From: Biomphalaria glabrata
Taxonomy: Eukaryota; Mollusca; Gastropoda; Planorbidae
Direction of reading: 5' to 3'
Assembly (NCBI RefSeq): GCF_947242115.1
Contig: NC_074711.1
Span: 7,099,934-7,163,933, forward strand
Length of the DNA: 64,000 nucleotides
Part shown: piece after piece, positions 10,851 to 21,570 of the stretch
Layout: each line of letters starts with the position of its first letter
How positions within the stretch are numbered: the stretch's first letter is position 1
The notes under the pieces: generated by a model
What the model was told of the DNA's origin: nothing
Seen by the model: the letters and a program-made list of their open reading frames with translations, nothing else
The model's database searches: none
Program-made: the position numbers and the translations under genes

Positions 10851-11500
10851 CAATATTCACCAGAAAAGTTCTCAGTAAACAATGTTAAAAGGACTACGAT
10901 TAATTTGGTTTCTCTCTTGCGAGGCTGACTCTGGCAATGCCAGAGAATGAATATTAACATAATAATATCAATAATATTAACCGAGGTGATAATGACAATT
11001 GACCCAACAGATACATTCAAGGCCTTTAACATTCCGAGGAAGATTCTCGTTGCCTGTCAGAGGGCGGAACTGTAAATTTACCCAAAAAAAATTTAAAAAA
11101 TCCGCAATCAATGATTGACATCGCAGTGCCACAATCTGACTCCATAAAGTGAGCAACGAACAAATTGAATGAAAACCTAAGCTTAGAGATTAAGCTGCTT
11201 CCTTAACATTGCTTAAAGCTGGTTAACAATATAGGCTACTCTGTTGTTGGGATAGCGAAAACTGACCTTCGAAACTCTTAAGATTCCTAAGAAGATTCTT
11301 GTTGCATTATTGACATCGCTGTACCACTATCTCATAATTAAAAAAAAACTGAGCTGGAAAAACAACGAAAATATGGGAACCTTGGCTAGGAGATTAAGCG
11401 TTTATGGAAATTATCTAAAACAACAATATACCCCATTGTGATATCAACCGAGGGGATAATAACAACTGACTTCACAGCGCAAAAGTAGAGGTTTTTTTTC

Positions 11501-11905
11501 ATGTCTATGTTTGTTAATAACGCTATATAAATTAAACAATCACTATATTCGAAAACAAAAACTTTATTTTATGTCAATGTTTGTTAATAACGCTATATAA
11601 ATTAAACAATCACTATATTCGAAAACAAAAACTTTTTTTTATGTCTATGTTTGTTAATAACGCTATATAAATTAAACTATCACTATATTCGAAAACAAAA
11701 ACTTTTTTTATGTCTATGTTTGTTAATAACGTTATATAAATTAAACTATCACTATATTCGAAAACAAAAACTTTTTTTTATGTCTATGTTTGTTAATAAC
11801 GTTATATAAATTAAACTATCACTATATTCGAAAACAAAAACTTTTTTTTATGTCTATGTTTGTTAATAACACTATATTAATTAAACAATCACTATATTCG
11901 AAAAT
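11501..11905. repeat. 70-bp tandem repeat, six copies
   Basis: Units begin near 11501, 11571, 11641, 11709, 11779 and 11849 and contain ATGTCTATGTTTGTTAATAA. Copies differ at a few bases and in the length of a T run, so the array is fairly young. Confidence 0.92.
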
Positions 11906-13019
11906 GTTCATTCTCTGAAATTGCCAGGATCGACTTTTTTTTTTATAAGGGAGTGTAGTCTTCCTTTAGCTCTATGCGATAAGAGCGTAACTAAACTCGC
12001 GAATGACAACAGCTTTGTCTGCGTCATGGGTTCTAAGTTGCAACTAGGTCTACGTAGTCAAGTGGAATATTGCGCTCTTTCTCTAATTTCGGACTCGAAG
12101 ACCGCGCCTTAGTAGCGGTGGTTACGGAGTTTAGCTTTCTAATGATAGGCAGGTATGCAGTAAAATCAGCTGTAACAGGTAACAATAATTCACTGAGGCT
12201 AGTTCAGAGTCTTGAACTCAGTTATAAGCCATTCCTTGAATTGCCTAATGTAAACTCCTTTCCCCATTCAGAATTAGATCAACGAATCTTTCGCGTGTTG
12301 TTTATTGGAATATGTCAGTGACTACTCTAACTATTAAGAGATATTGATAGTAAAATAAAAACCTTTTGGAGAAAGCAGGAGAAAAAGCGTCGTCAGTAGT
12401 GATATCATTTCTGCTAACGAAGTGGTAACTGGCAAGAAAGACTCTTTAAACTTCTGCCAGTGGAAACATGTTCAAGTCCTGTGGTATGAACAGGAAAATA
12501 ATCGTGTGTCTGTATTCAATATAAATTTTAAAAAAATACGAAGGCTGTCAATATCCAATTACAGCTAATTGGGTGCTTCGTTGTTTTTTGACAGAAAGAT
12601 CGTACATGATTGGCTGGAAGATGAACTCAAACTCTCTCGTTTTAAACGTGCTGTCTTTTTATTGGTTGATAACAACTCCACCCGTTTATGCATACTTATG
12701 AGAGACAAAATGATGGGTTGATAAACCAGTACAGCCAAGAGCAAAACCTAATTAAAACATTGATTACGTTTAGAGATTAAAAATTTAGAAATAATAAAAC
12801 TCTACAATTATATATTTATATATTATATATAATTATATAAGTGCAATTTTTAATTTGGACAAAACTTTTTTTCTGTAAGGTATTTAATACTTATAACCTT
12901 ACTTGACCGATCAAGACTTTGGAATCTCAAAGAGGTCTATTAAGCCTGTCCAAATTTGCTTCTATAAACGCATCTTCAAATTAGCCCATATCGCTTGTTA
13001 GTTAATTCAATTGATGACT
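11906..13019. other. Gene-free stretch between the lectin genes
   Basis: Short open frames near 11921-12321 show no recognisable domain. ATTTCGGACTCGAAGAC at about 12088 resembles the 3' terminus of LINE-D (63196-63212), so an old LINE tail may be present. An ATTATATA-rich segment lies at 12800-12840. Confidence 0.4.
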
Positions 13020-13020
13020 G

Positions 13021-13085
13021 GTTGACTGTCCTTATTCTTGTTGTCTGTCCTTATTGTTGTTGTCTGTCCTTATTGTTGTTGTTGT
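13021..13085. repeat. About 22-bp tandem repeat, three copies
   Basis: Three units of TTGTTGTCTGTCCTTATTG-type sequence. Confidence 0.85.
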
Positions 13086-13741
13086 TAAGTAACTACTACT
13101 ACGTTCTGACATAAATAGTTGACACTGGTCATGATAAACCAGAACAGTTGAGCCTAACCTTTAGTCGGCCTGAGAGAGGGAGGGGTATATAATTTTGCGA
13201 CAGACGTGTCACGAACAGCATTACCACAGAAAAAAAAAGCTAAAAAAAAAAATACAAAAAAAAACAACCAAAAACGTCAAGCTGACTGCGGCTTCATTGT
13301 GGGAGTTTCGACTGGCCGGATATGGCCCGGCCGGGGGTTGTAGCTTGGGCATCACTGAAATACAATACTCAATGTCTAGTTAAAGCACTGATTGCCTGAT
13401 TACCAGATTGGAATGAAAAGAGTTGGCTGCATCCTCGGGCATTCAATTTTCACAAAGTTATATCAAGTCACTCTAGTAAAATTTTTGAACACGTTATTTC
13501 TCCCACACCCTATCTCGATTTAGCTGAAATTATTGGGGCAATTATTTCTTTTACCTGACCACACAAAAATCAATTAATAATTAACCAATTAAATAATCAA
13601 CTATTAGTAATTAATTTTTTTTGGTGTCAAACAAGGGAAATACATTTTATTTGACTGACTTACTTTATACTTTGTAGGTCGCCGCTTTAAAGTTTTAAGA
13701 TAAAAATACATGACAACTATAAAACCTTGTATTTTCATAAG

Positions 13742-13850
13742 CGATTCGCTGGCGCAGTGGTTATTGTGTTGGCTTGAGAAGGCTTTAGTATGCTTGAGTT
13801 CTCGAGTTCAAACTCAGGTCTGTCAGTTTTTTAAAATTAAAAAAAAACAA
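13742..13850 (+). mobile_element. SINE-D, tRNA-like SINE head
   Basis: TGGCGCAGTGGTTATTGTG fits an A box and GAGTTCAAACTC a B box. The tRNA-like part is followed by an A-rich stretch. Only one copy is seen in this window, so it could also be a decayed tRNA pseudogene. Confidence 0.55.
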
Positions 13851-14537
13851 ACATTTAAAAAAAATCACGGTAACAATCACCCAGAAACCTCCTTCTCCCC
13901 CCTCCCATTTTCCAACTGGTCAAGAAAAGATTATAGCGTGGTGAGAAAGTGATAGAATCATAGCGTAGTGAGAAAGATTTATTATTGTTACCGGTACTCT
14001 AGATCTATTAACTATAAACATAATTACATGTATAGAAACATGGCTAAATTCAGAAGTTATAACTCAAACATTTTCCATAGCGTTTACGAAAAAAAAAGAA
14101 AAAAAAACAATACCGAAGAAATTACTCTATTATAAACAAATATAGAATCAACATTTTGAGAAATTAACACCACCTCAACATCATTAATAGTAACTAGTAT
14201 TTACAGACACCAAACTCTAGATAAGAGTAACTATATCAGTAAAACATACAACAACAAAATATATTTAAAATAAGCCAATGTGTAGTGTAATTGTATCAAT
14301 CAGTTTGAATAAAAAATATACCAAAATAAAGATCCCGGCTGCACCGACATAAACCAACATCAAAATCTTAAGGGCCCAAGTGGAACAATGTGTCAAAGGT
14401 CGGCCCTGCTTAGATGGGCAAACTTTGGCAAGGTATGGGAAGGGACAAAAAGGGTAGAACCTGGTATGAGGCGGTAGAGCTGGGTTTGGAATGATTAATT
14501 ACTCGAGCTCCTGCTATCTCTTCTGACTAGCCATTCT

Positions 14538-14797
14538 TCTCTGCTTTCTCTCCCACACCATTATACCTCTGTATAAAGTACGGCACCCATCTTCTCTTTC
14601 TCTCCCACATCATAATAACTTTGTATAAAGTACGGCGCCCATCTTCTCTTTCTCTCCCACATCTTAATACCTCTGTATAAAGTACGGCGCCCATCTTCTC
14701 TTTCTCTCCCACATCATAATACCTCTGTATAAAGTACGGCGCCCATCTCTTCATTCTCTCACACACCATTATACCTCTGTATATAGTAAGGCGCCTA
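14538..14797. repeat. 52-bp tandem repeat, five copies
   Basis: Units contain CTTTCTCTCCCACATCATAA and CTGTATAAAGTACGGCGCCC with 52-bp spacing (positions about 14538, 14590, 14642, 14694, 14746). Confidence 0.9.
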
Positions 14798-14859
14798 AGC
14801 CAGTAAGCTTCGGGCAGGAGAGGCTCGTTAGCCTTGGTTGGCTACCCATCTAGAAAGAA

Positions 14860-15225
14860 AACTCTGAATCAAAAGCTCCGCTGCCTAGCGGCTATACCCA
14901 AATACGCGAAAGGCTTCGGGGGACAACCCTGAGGGAAAAAAAAGGAGCTAGTGACCCTTAAGAAGATTGTGGCACAATGTGTAACAGCCTAGCAGAGCCT
15001 GCGGCGCTACTGATCCCAAACGTATCGGATATTCCGTTCCTTTGGTCACATCAGTTGCGCGTAGGGGGGGGGGGGGGAACTGCTGTGTGGGCGACATCGT
15101 TCTGACGGTACGACCATAAACAATGCCCAGGCTTTCAACTCGCTTGTTCGAGATGAACCTTAGTCGCTCTACGACTGAAGGAGGCCAACTAATGTAGTGC
15201 GATAGATCTTTTTTCATTGGCTAAT
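14860..15225. other. GC-richer block upstream of the second lectin gene, probable repeat
   Basis: Base composition differs sharply from its surroundings (about half GC, with a G run at 15064-15077). No coding frame could be defended. It may be an interspersed element or a promoter-proximal region of the gene starting at 15387. Confidence 0.3.
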
Positions 15226-15386
15226 AGCAATAACCAATCATATTTCATAGACACATACTCTAACGAAAATCAAAGATATTAATGCTTGAAATCAAATCAT
15301 TTCTCCATTGTCATTTAGTACAAGAGATTGACGCGCGTGCGAGCCGTCATCAGTTCACAAGTGATATAGATATATATGAGGACAAA

Positions 15387-17111
15387 ATGTCGGTTTGGTT
15401 AACACTGTTGGTGGTCTTCTACAGTTCCCATGGGACAGGTATGGTTACAGTGTAGTTCTGTATCATTTTGGAGTTCTAGGACAGTGTTGTCAAACTTGTA
15501 ATTGTAATATGATTGTAGCCTACAAGATTAATGTTTTTAAATGTAGCCCAAATCGATACCTTGAGAAATCTTTTTAGCAGCTTAGATCCTGTCTGGACGT
15601 CTCTAGAGTAGGAGCATACTATAAGATCTTCATATCTCTGAATTGCAAGTTTTATTTCCCCTTTTTCTATACAAAACAAAAATTAATCAATTAATTAATT
15701 ACCACTAATATATTAACGAATTGGTTAATTTTTTTTATTGATTCATATGTTGTCATCAACAATCTATAATTATACCGATGTTTCAACTTGATCCAAGAAT
15801 GGGAAGTGGGTAGAACAATTAGTAATTTAATCCTGACAGACAGACAGACAGAGTGAGCTAATATAATATATTTGTAAAAACTGACGATGTGTCTAAATAA
15901 ATATTCAAAAAAATCTTACAATCTACTCACGGACTATTCTATACTCATATTATTTGCATGGCATGTACCCATGACTTCAAACTATCTTGTTCTATGCTCA
16001 ATCTCTCTCCAGATTTCTCTCTCTCTCTAAATGTCTCTCTCCCTATTTTTTCTAAATATCTCTCCTGATTTCTCTAAATGTCTATCTCTCTCTATATTTT
16101 TCTAAATATCTCTCCTGATTTCTCTAAATGTCTATCTCTCTATTTTCCTAAATCTCTCTCCGATTTCTCCTTATCTCTCTGAACATCTTTCCGAATCTCT
16201 CCTTATTTCTCTTAATATCTCTCGCCATCTTTCTGAATCTCTCTTTACGTTTCTATTAATTTCTCTAATCTTCTCTCTAAGTCTCTCGATATCTAACATC
16301 GTTTAAAAAAGGTCTGCTAAAAGCATACACCCCCTTCTAATTGGTACATGTTAAGAAATAGTTTATTTTTGCTTTTTAAGAATGCACGGGGTAATAACAT
16401 ATCGAAGCAGCCGTTCCGACGCGAAGGTCGTTTCGACGCGAGCCGTTTTGGCGACCGGAAGTTTGGGCGCGAAATACATTATGTACGTTTATTGTATTAT
16501 TTCTTTTAAAAGAATTATTCATATCTATGTTTTGCATGAGTGTTTGTGTTACGACATATTTTTCACGTACTAAATGTAAATGTGTGTTTGTGTTTCACAT
16601 CATTTTCTTTAATAAACATTTTGGCTTGTGTATGTGTGTTTTTAAGAGGCACACTTTTATTTCAAAAAGTTTTTTAAGATATTACTTTAAAATAAAAAAA
16701 AAATTAAAAAATGAAACGATGATAGATTAAAAATTGATGCAATTATTTGTTTACATTAACATTGGTTTATTTAATGACTGTATGGTATCTCCAGCTATAC
16801 ATACCAAACACTTGCTAATAAAAACAATTCGCTGAACGGTGTTAGAATTCATACTATACTTACAATATTATGGTAGAGTGAAATAAACATTGTTATAAAA
16901 GCTACGTGCTTATTAAATTATCGTCAAATGATATCTCGCGCCAAAACGTCCCGTCGCCTAAACGGCGGGGCCAAAACGGCGTCGCCAAAACGTCACGTAC
17001 CGATAACATATGTCTTAATGATGAGGGGGAGGCCAGTAATAAAGGAAGAGGTGGGTGGGTGGATGGACGAATGGATGGATGGATTAGAAATAGATAGATA
17101 GATAGATAGAT

Positions 17112-17171
<60 letters not shown>

Positions 17172-17935
17172 GAGGGAGAGAGGGAGAGAGAGGGAGAAGC
17201 AGACAGAGACAAAGAGAGACAGAGAGAGATAAACAAGATGAGAGAGGAAGATAAGAGATAGCTTGTATTAAAGTGTTTTTTTTTATTATTTTTATTCTAG
17301 GTGCATCACCTAATTGTGTGAATCCATACTCCCAGAAGTCAGCCTTTATCACTAAAGAACTTTATATGTGGTCAAGTAAAATGGAAGAATTGATGAGTAT
17401 ACATTCTAACTACAACACATATAGAGAACACATAAACGACGATGTCTATGATGACATCTACAAGAAACACTTCCGGATACAAAATAATATTTACCTTCTA
17501 TCCCGATTCAACGCAGAATCGATCAACGAGGCATCTGTTCTTTGCGCGGTCGCCGGTGGTTACCTTGTGGAGATTTCGAGCAACGAAGAGCTCAGAAATA
17601 TCAAATCTGCTATAAAAGACGTCGAGACAATGTGCACGTATGTTGGACAAAGTCGGAAGGGCGATTTGTGGATGTATGCGTACAGCCAAACGTCTGCCTT
17701 TGTACAAGCCCTAAACATTCCGACTTTCTTGGGTAAAAGCAGACACAGATGCGCAGCCATGTTAAAAGGAAACGGAACCTTATTCGAATTCCCCTGCCAG
17801 CATGCACCGTGCAACTTCCTGTGCGAGATAGAGAACTATATAATATATGAAGAAGACCCTGAATCGGAATCAAACGACGTGGAAGACAACACGAGCATTA
17901 CTACAGGGGGTCCAAAACTGGTTTTAATGCGTTAG
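15387..17935 (+). CDS. Secreted C-type-lectin-like protein, two exons, 228 aa
   Basis: Exon 1 is 15387-15438 and encodes MSVWLTLLVVFYSSHGT, a compact signal peptide. The donor is CAG/GTATGG and the phase is 1. The acceptor is TTTTTATTCTAG at 17289-17300, and exon 2 runs 17301-17935, restoring Gly18. The mature N-terminus (residues 23-90) is helix-prone and contains C23. The lectin-like fold starts at about residue 85: VLCAVAGGYLVEIS (C99), MCTYVGQSRKGDLW (C129), then C168, C183, C188 and NFLCEIE (C192). The Ca-ligand EPN/QPD and WND motifs are missing. An acidic tail of about 30 residues (EEDPESESNDVEDN) follows. Cysteines and spacing match the minus-strand exon at 7807-8342, so the two are paralogues in divergent orientation. 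The frame open upstream of 17301 lacks an ATG, which supports the intron. Role unknown; secretion and recognition are inferred. Confidence 0.82.
15990..16300. repeat. Degenerate CT-rich low-complexity tract in the lectin intron
   Basis: Repeated CTCTCTCTAAATNTCTCTC-type units, many with TTTCTCTAAATGTCTATCTC. Pyrimidine-rich on the coding strand. Confidence 0.85.
16403..17002. mobile_element. 600-bp inverted-repeat element in the lectin intron
   Basis: Both ends are unusually GC-rich and inverted relative to each other: the left end has GCGAGCCGTTTTGGCGACCG, and the right end read on the minus strand has GACGTTTTGGCGACG and CCGTTTTGGCCCCG. Direct repeats ATAACATAT flank the element (16394-16402 and 17003-17011). 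The AT-rich middle has no transposase. A 9-bp duplication would suit a Mutator-like MITE, but the terminal repeats are too degenerate for a firm class. Confidence 0.6.
17080..17230. repeat. (GATA)n then GA-rich microsatellite close to the intron acceptor
   Basis: About 18 GATA units (17088-17169) followed by GAGA/GGGAGA sequence. It ends roughly 70 bases before the acceptor of exon 2. Confidence 0.95.
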
Positions 17936-19920
17936 CCAGACGTAAAGAACAGACATTTACCAGGCTTCAACCGCAGACTGACACATTCAATACAACTAGA
18001 AAGTTTGAGAAAAAAAAAAGAGTTCCAATGGTGTAGGCCTATATGTGTGTGTGATAATTTGAAAAAAAAAGTTGTCAGAAGGGAAAAAAAAACAACAAAA
18101 TTTAAAAATACAGTAAAAATAAAAAAACGAACAACAAACTTAATTGTTATTTATATATGTTTTAGTCACATACCTAAAAAAAAAAAAAAAAAGCTGAAAC
18201 AAGGCGTTGTTTTGTAAAGTAGTTATGAGAAGTAAAGTTTTTGTTCCACCCTCTAAAAAAATCCTTTTTTTTGGTATGTTGCACTAATACATATAGTTTA
18301 TAATTGCCTACGTTTTTTGATTGTTCAGCAACTATTAAATTTTAAAATTTAAAATAAATGACAATTTATTTAGTTTACTGGGTTTGTGTAGTCATGTGAA
18401 ACTGCACGCATCCTTAATCTCTGGAATCATTGTCATTAACATATAGTTCAATTTTTCAACAGTGCAATATAAATTACACTTTTTTTTTCTGGATTTCAAA
18501 CTTGAAAACTTATCATTTACTTTATCAAAATTAATGTCTTTTAACAATCTCATTTTTAATAAAATTCCTCTTTGTAAAAGTGTCATTTGTTCCTTTGTCT
18601 CAAAAAGTTCGTAATTTAAAAATTCTTTTTCACATGATGACGCCCATAGATACACAGATAGTAAGAAACGGTTGAAGGCTTTGTTAAATAATTTAGAAAT
18701 ATTTTTGAAGCCTCAACTCTTGAGTATCTTTGGCCTTCTAGTACAGCCCCCCTCCCTCCGTACTCCTTCATGGTTCCAGACATTGAAGCTGCATTTTCAT
18801 ATCTTTGAGCTCCAAGCTCAACCTTTTCTAGACATTTTTATATATAAAGTTGATCTCATCAGCTTTTTAGTCTCCCTTAAAATCCTATAACTTCTGAATC
18901 TGGCCAGCGTGTGCTGTGTCAGGTGTGTTGTCAAACACGATACAAAGGTGCTTACAGCCATACTGACTCTAATATCTTTTACGTCGTTTGCTAAAACATT
19001 TATAAACTTTGTAACATGACAGGTGTATTTTCAGTTATGGGTTTTAACTACACAACATTTCCATCACCTCGTAGAAATTCTTTATTCAATAAAGGCTCGT
19101 TGTTAATACGGTCACAAAATGTCAATTGCATTTGTAGCCGGATGCTCTTGTTTTCCAATTTTCCGATCCAGAAAAATTCTTCATATGTCTTTAGATATTC
19201 CAATTTCGGACTTTATTTCAACCACACATTAAATTAAGGTACACATTTCTATTTCATTTCAACACAATTCGTTGAAAATAGTCGACAACAAAAGAATACA
19301 GTTTTTTGCTATTAAGTGACTAAATCGTCCCCTTTAGGAAGCACCAGAACCATAAGAAAAATTCCCTAACATATTCAAGTATATAATTGGACTGACGCAA
19401 TGTATTATTTTCCTTCACCTTGGCTAGAGCTTCTTTTACAGAAAAATCAAATCAAATCATCTTCAGAAATCTCATTGGCCACTTATTTACTTTCCAATTC
19501 TACACATTTTACACTAATAACATGTGAGATTTTTATAATATTTTATGCCTGAAGCGTGTCGTCATTTGTTAAACAGTAACTATTGGTTGACATCCTAATA
19601 TTACGGTACTAGCCACAGATTCAATAGGTTCGATTAAAACATTTTTTAATCAAAGCAGTGTTCATTTACATACATGAAACATACATGAAACTGGTATACA
19701 TCTGAAAGTAAGGATTTACGTTTTCCTTGTGATATTATCCTAATTATGAGATAAAATTTTAAACATTTTGATAGAATTTCATAAAAAATAAAATGTTTAG
19801 TCGAAATGAAAAAGAAATTATTTGAGATCTATTTATCCATTGTGAATAACATGTTCCAATATTTACCCACTGTCGTTTATTTTTAATTGTCATTTATTCA
19901 CAAAGTGCATTTTTTTTACT
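17936..19920. other. Gene-free AT-rich stretch downstream of the second lectin gene
   Basis: It begins with the 3' UTR region of the lectin gene; AATAAA-like sites occur near 18115 and 18352. A minus-strand open frame at 18392-18655 (Lys/Leu-rich, EIKDACSFT end) is the only one with protein-like composition. Its homologous frame seems to continue in broken form up to about 19200, which suggests a decayed transposase or gene copy of unknown type. Confidence 0.35.
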
Positions 19921-19924
19921 TGGG

Positions 19925-19974
19925 TGTCACCGGGTGCGGACCGCACCCTCCGCACCTCCCTAGTGACGCCACTG
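19925..19974. mobile_element. Isolated terminus of an hAT-like DNA element
   Basis: Read on the minus strand from 19974: CAGTGGCGTCACTAGGGAGG, a common hAT/MITE end that also resembles the inner hAT ends at 23955 and 26695. No partner end was found to the left. Confidence 0.4.
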
Positions 19975-20454
19975 GCTACAAAGTAAAAATATAAAGAAGA
20001 GCTCTTTGTAATGAGAGATAGGTTTTAAACATGACATTTTTTTTTTTAAATGATTCAAAAATTTTATGAATAATATACATTAGCTAATATAAAATTGTTT
20101 AGTTTCTTTTAACTAGACTAAAATGACAAGTTAAAAGATGCCGATAACATTTGGTGGGTAAAACTGACTACATGCAACAGCAAAGTAATTCATAAAACTC
20201 TTAAAAGCTGCACGTATTTAAACATATCTATGTTAGTGTCTTCTTAAACAGAAATGTAAAAATCAATAAAATAATGTTTCAAACAGTTGTTGGGAAATGA
20301 AAGGGTAATTTTAAAAATCTGACGCAAGCCTCGTCTACCACATGTTTTGTTTATATTTGTTTTCATTGCATTTTCCAAACTCTTTTTATAAATTATCTTA
20401 TGTTGAGAAAAAAAAAACGCAGTGAGACCCACTGAGGCTTTCTAGAAACCTTCG

Positions 20455-20745
20455 AACCCACAGAAAAAAAAAAGAGTTGAACAAATGAAATACTGGGAAA
20501 GACACAAAGATTGAGACACATTTCTTATTCCATACGCTAGAACCAAAACGTTCAAGTGCTCCTTCTTCCTTAGTGCCATTAGACAATGGAATGGGCCGCC
20601 TGAGTCAGCCAGGAAAACCAACGACTTAGAAGAGTTAGTCATTGTTTAACATTCATGACTAAGATTGACACATGAAATGCGTAGGACGTATTTATTACCT
20701 TCTTTTCAGAAGTAACGTCTGTAATATATAAGATAAGATAAGATA
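20455..20745 (+). mobile_element. LINE-A copy 2, 3' end
   Basis: The sequence from GCTCCTTCTTCCTTAGTGCC through AGTAACGTCTGTAATATA matches the other LINE-A tails. It ends in four ATAAG repeats (20731-20745). The encoded FFP-x3-AI-x3-W-N motif region is frame-disrupted. 5'-truncated. Confidence 0.75.
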
Positions 20746-20820
20746 AGGAGGAAAGAAAATGAAAACAAGAGCAAGTGAACGTAAAAAAAAAAAGACTTTC
20801 AAAGTAGTAAATGATATAGT

Positions 20821-20901
20821 TTAACTCTATCTCTCCTAACTGACGATACCAGCGTTGATTCCACCAGAATGTGGTAAATAATTACGGAGAGAAAGAGTTA
20901 A
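20821..20901. mobile_element. 81-bp TTAA-flanked MITE, copy 2
   Basis: Same length and about 96% identical to 6334-6414, again bounded by TTAA (20821-20824 and 20898-20901). Confidence 0.75.
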
Positions 20902-20939
20902 TAAATCATGGGTTGCAAAATTGATTATTTTATTTATGA

Positions 20940-21570
20940 TACGTTTCTTACACTGTCGGATCTAGGGGGAATTAGGGGCAATAGCCCCCCTGTTTGGCCC
21001 GAAAAGGGAGGGGCGGGATAATTTTAGTAGAGAAATCACTTAAGGTGTATACCAATTCTTTATTTATGTTAATAATACATACAAATTATTTATATTTTAA
21101 CCTATTATTAGCATATGTCGCCCCACCTCCAGTATGCTGGCCGATTTGGTGGGGTGGATTAATTCCTCCTGGCCCTTAACCTTCGAGTGGTGGGGGCGGT
21201 CCAATTTTTGTTTTATAGAAATCATAGTTTTTTAAACAAAATTAGTTGAATATCTATATAATTTTTTTATATTTTATAATGCTCTCCTCTTGTGTCTTGG
21301 CCGACTTGGTGGGGTGGGGTGGGTGTGGAGCGATCGCATCTACTGCCCTCCCACTTCAACCCTTCGAGTGGGGGGAGAGGTGGTCCAATTTTTAAGTAGA
21401 AACAAAACTAGTTGAACATCTGTATAATATTAGCTACTTATGGATATTTGAAGCATTTGTATATTATAACGCACCACACTCTAATCTCAAATTAAATCAA
21501 TGGTAAATATAAAATGAATGAGGGTGGTACCAGGTGGGAGGGGATAGATGCTATCGCCCCCCCCCCCATC
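20940..21570. repeat. Imperfect repeats of a GGTGGGGTGG-bearing block
   Basis: TTGGTGGGGTGG and CTTCGAGTGG blocks recur at about 21147-21190 and 21308-21372. A weaker third copy with GGTGGGAGGGG and a C run lies at 21530-21570, and a related start is at 20960-21015. Between them lies AT-rich DNA with TAGTTGAATATCT/TAGTTGAACATCT. This looks like internally repeated transposon debris; no coding sequence seen. Confidence 0.5.

Noticed and set aside
10673-11032. 119-codon minus-strand frame
   Set aside because: Overlaps the reverse side of a LINE-B fragment and has no homology or splice context.
13742-13825. tRNA gene
   Set aside because: Only internal promoter boxes fit; no clean cloverleaf by eye. 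Called a SINE-like head instead.
14527-14769. 80-codon minus-strand frame
   Set aside because: Translation of the 52-bp tandem repeat.
17273-17300. Translation start of the second lectin at an upstream in-frame codon
   Set aside because: There is no ATG there; the stretch is the pyrimidine tract and acceptor of the intron.
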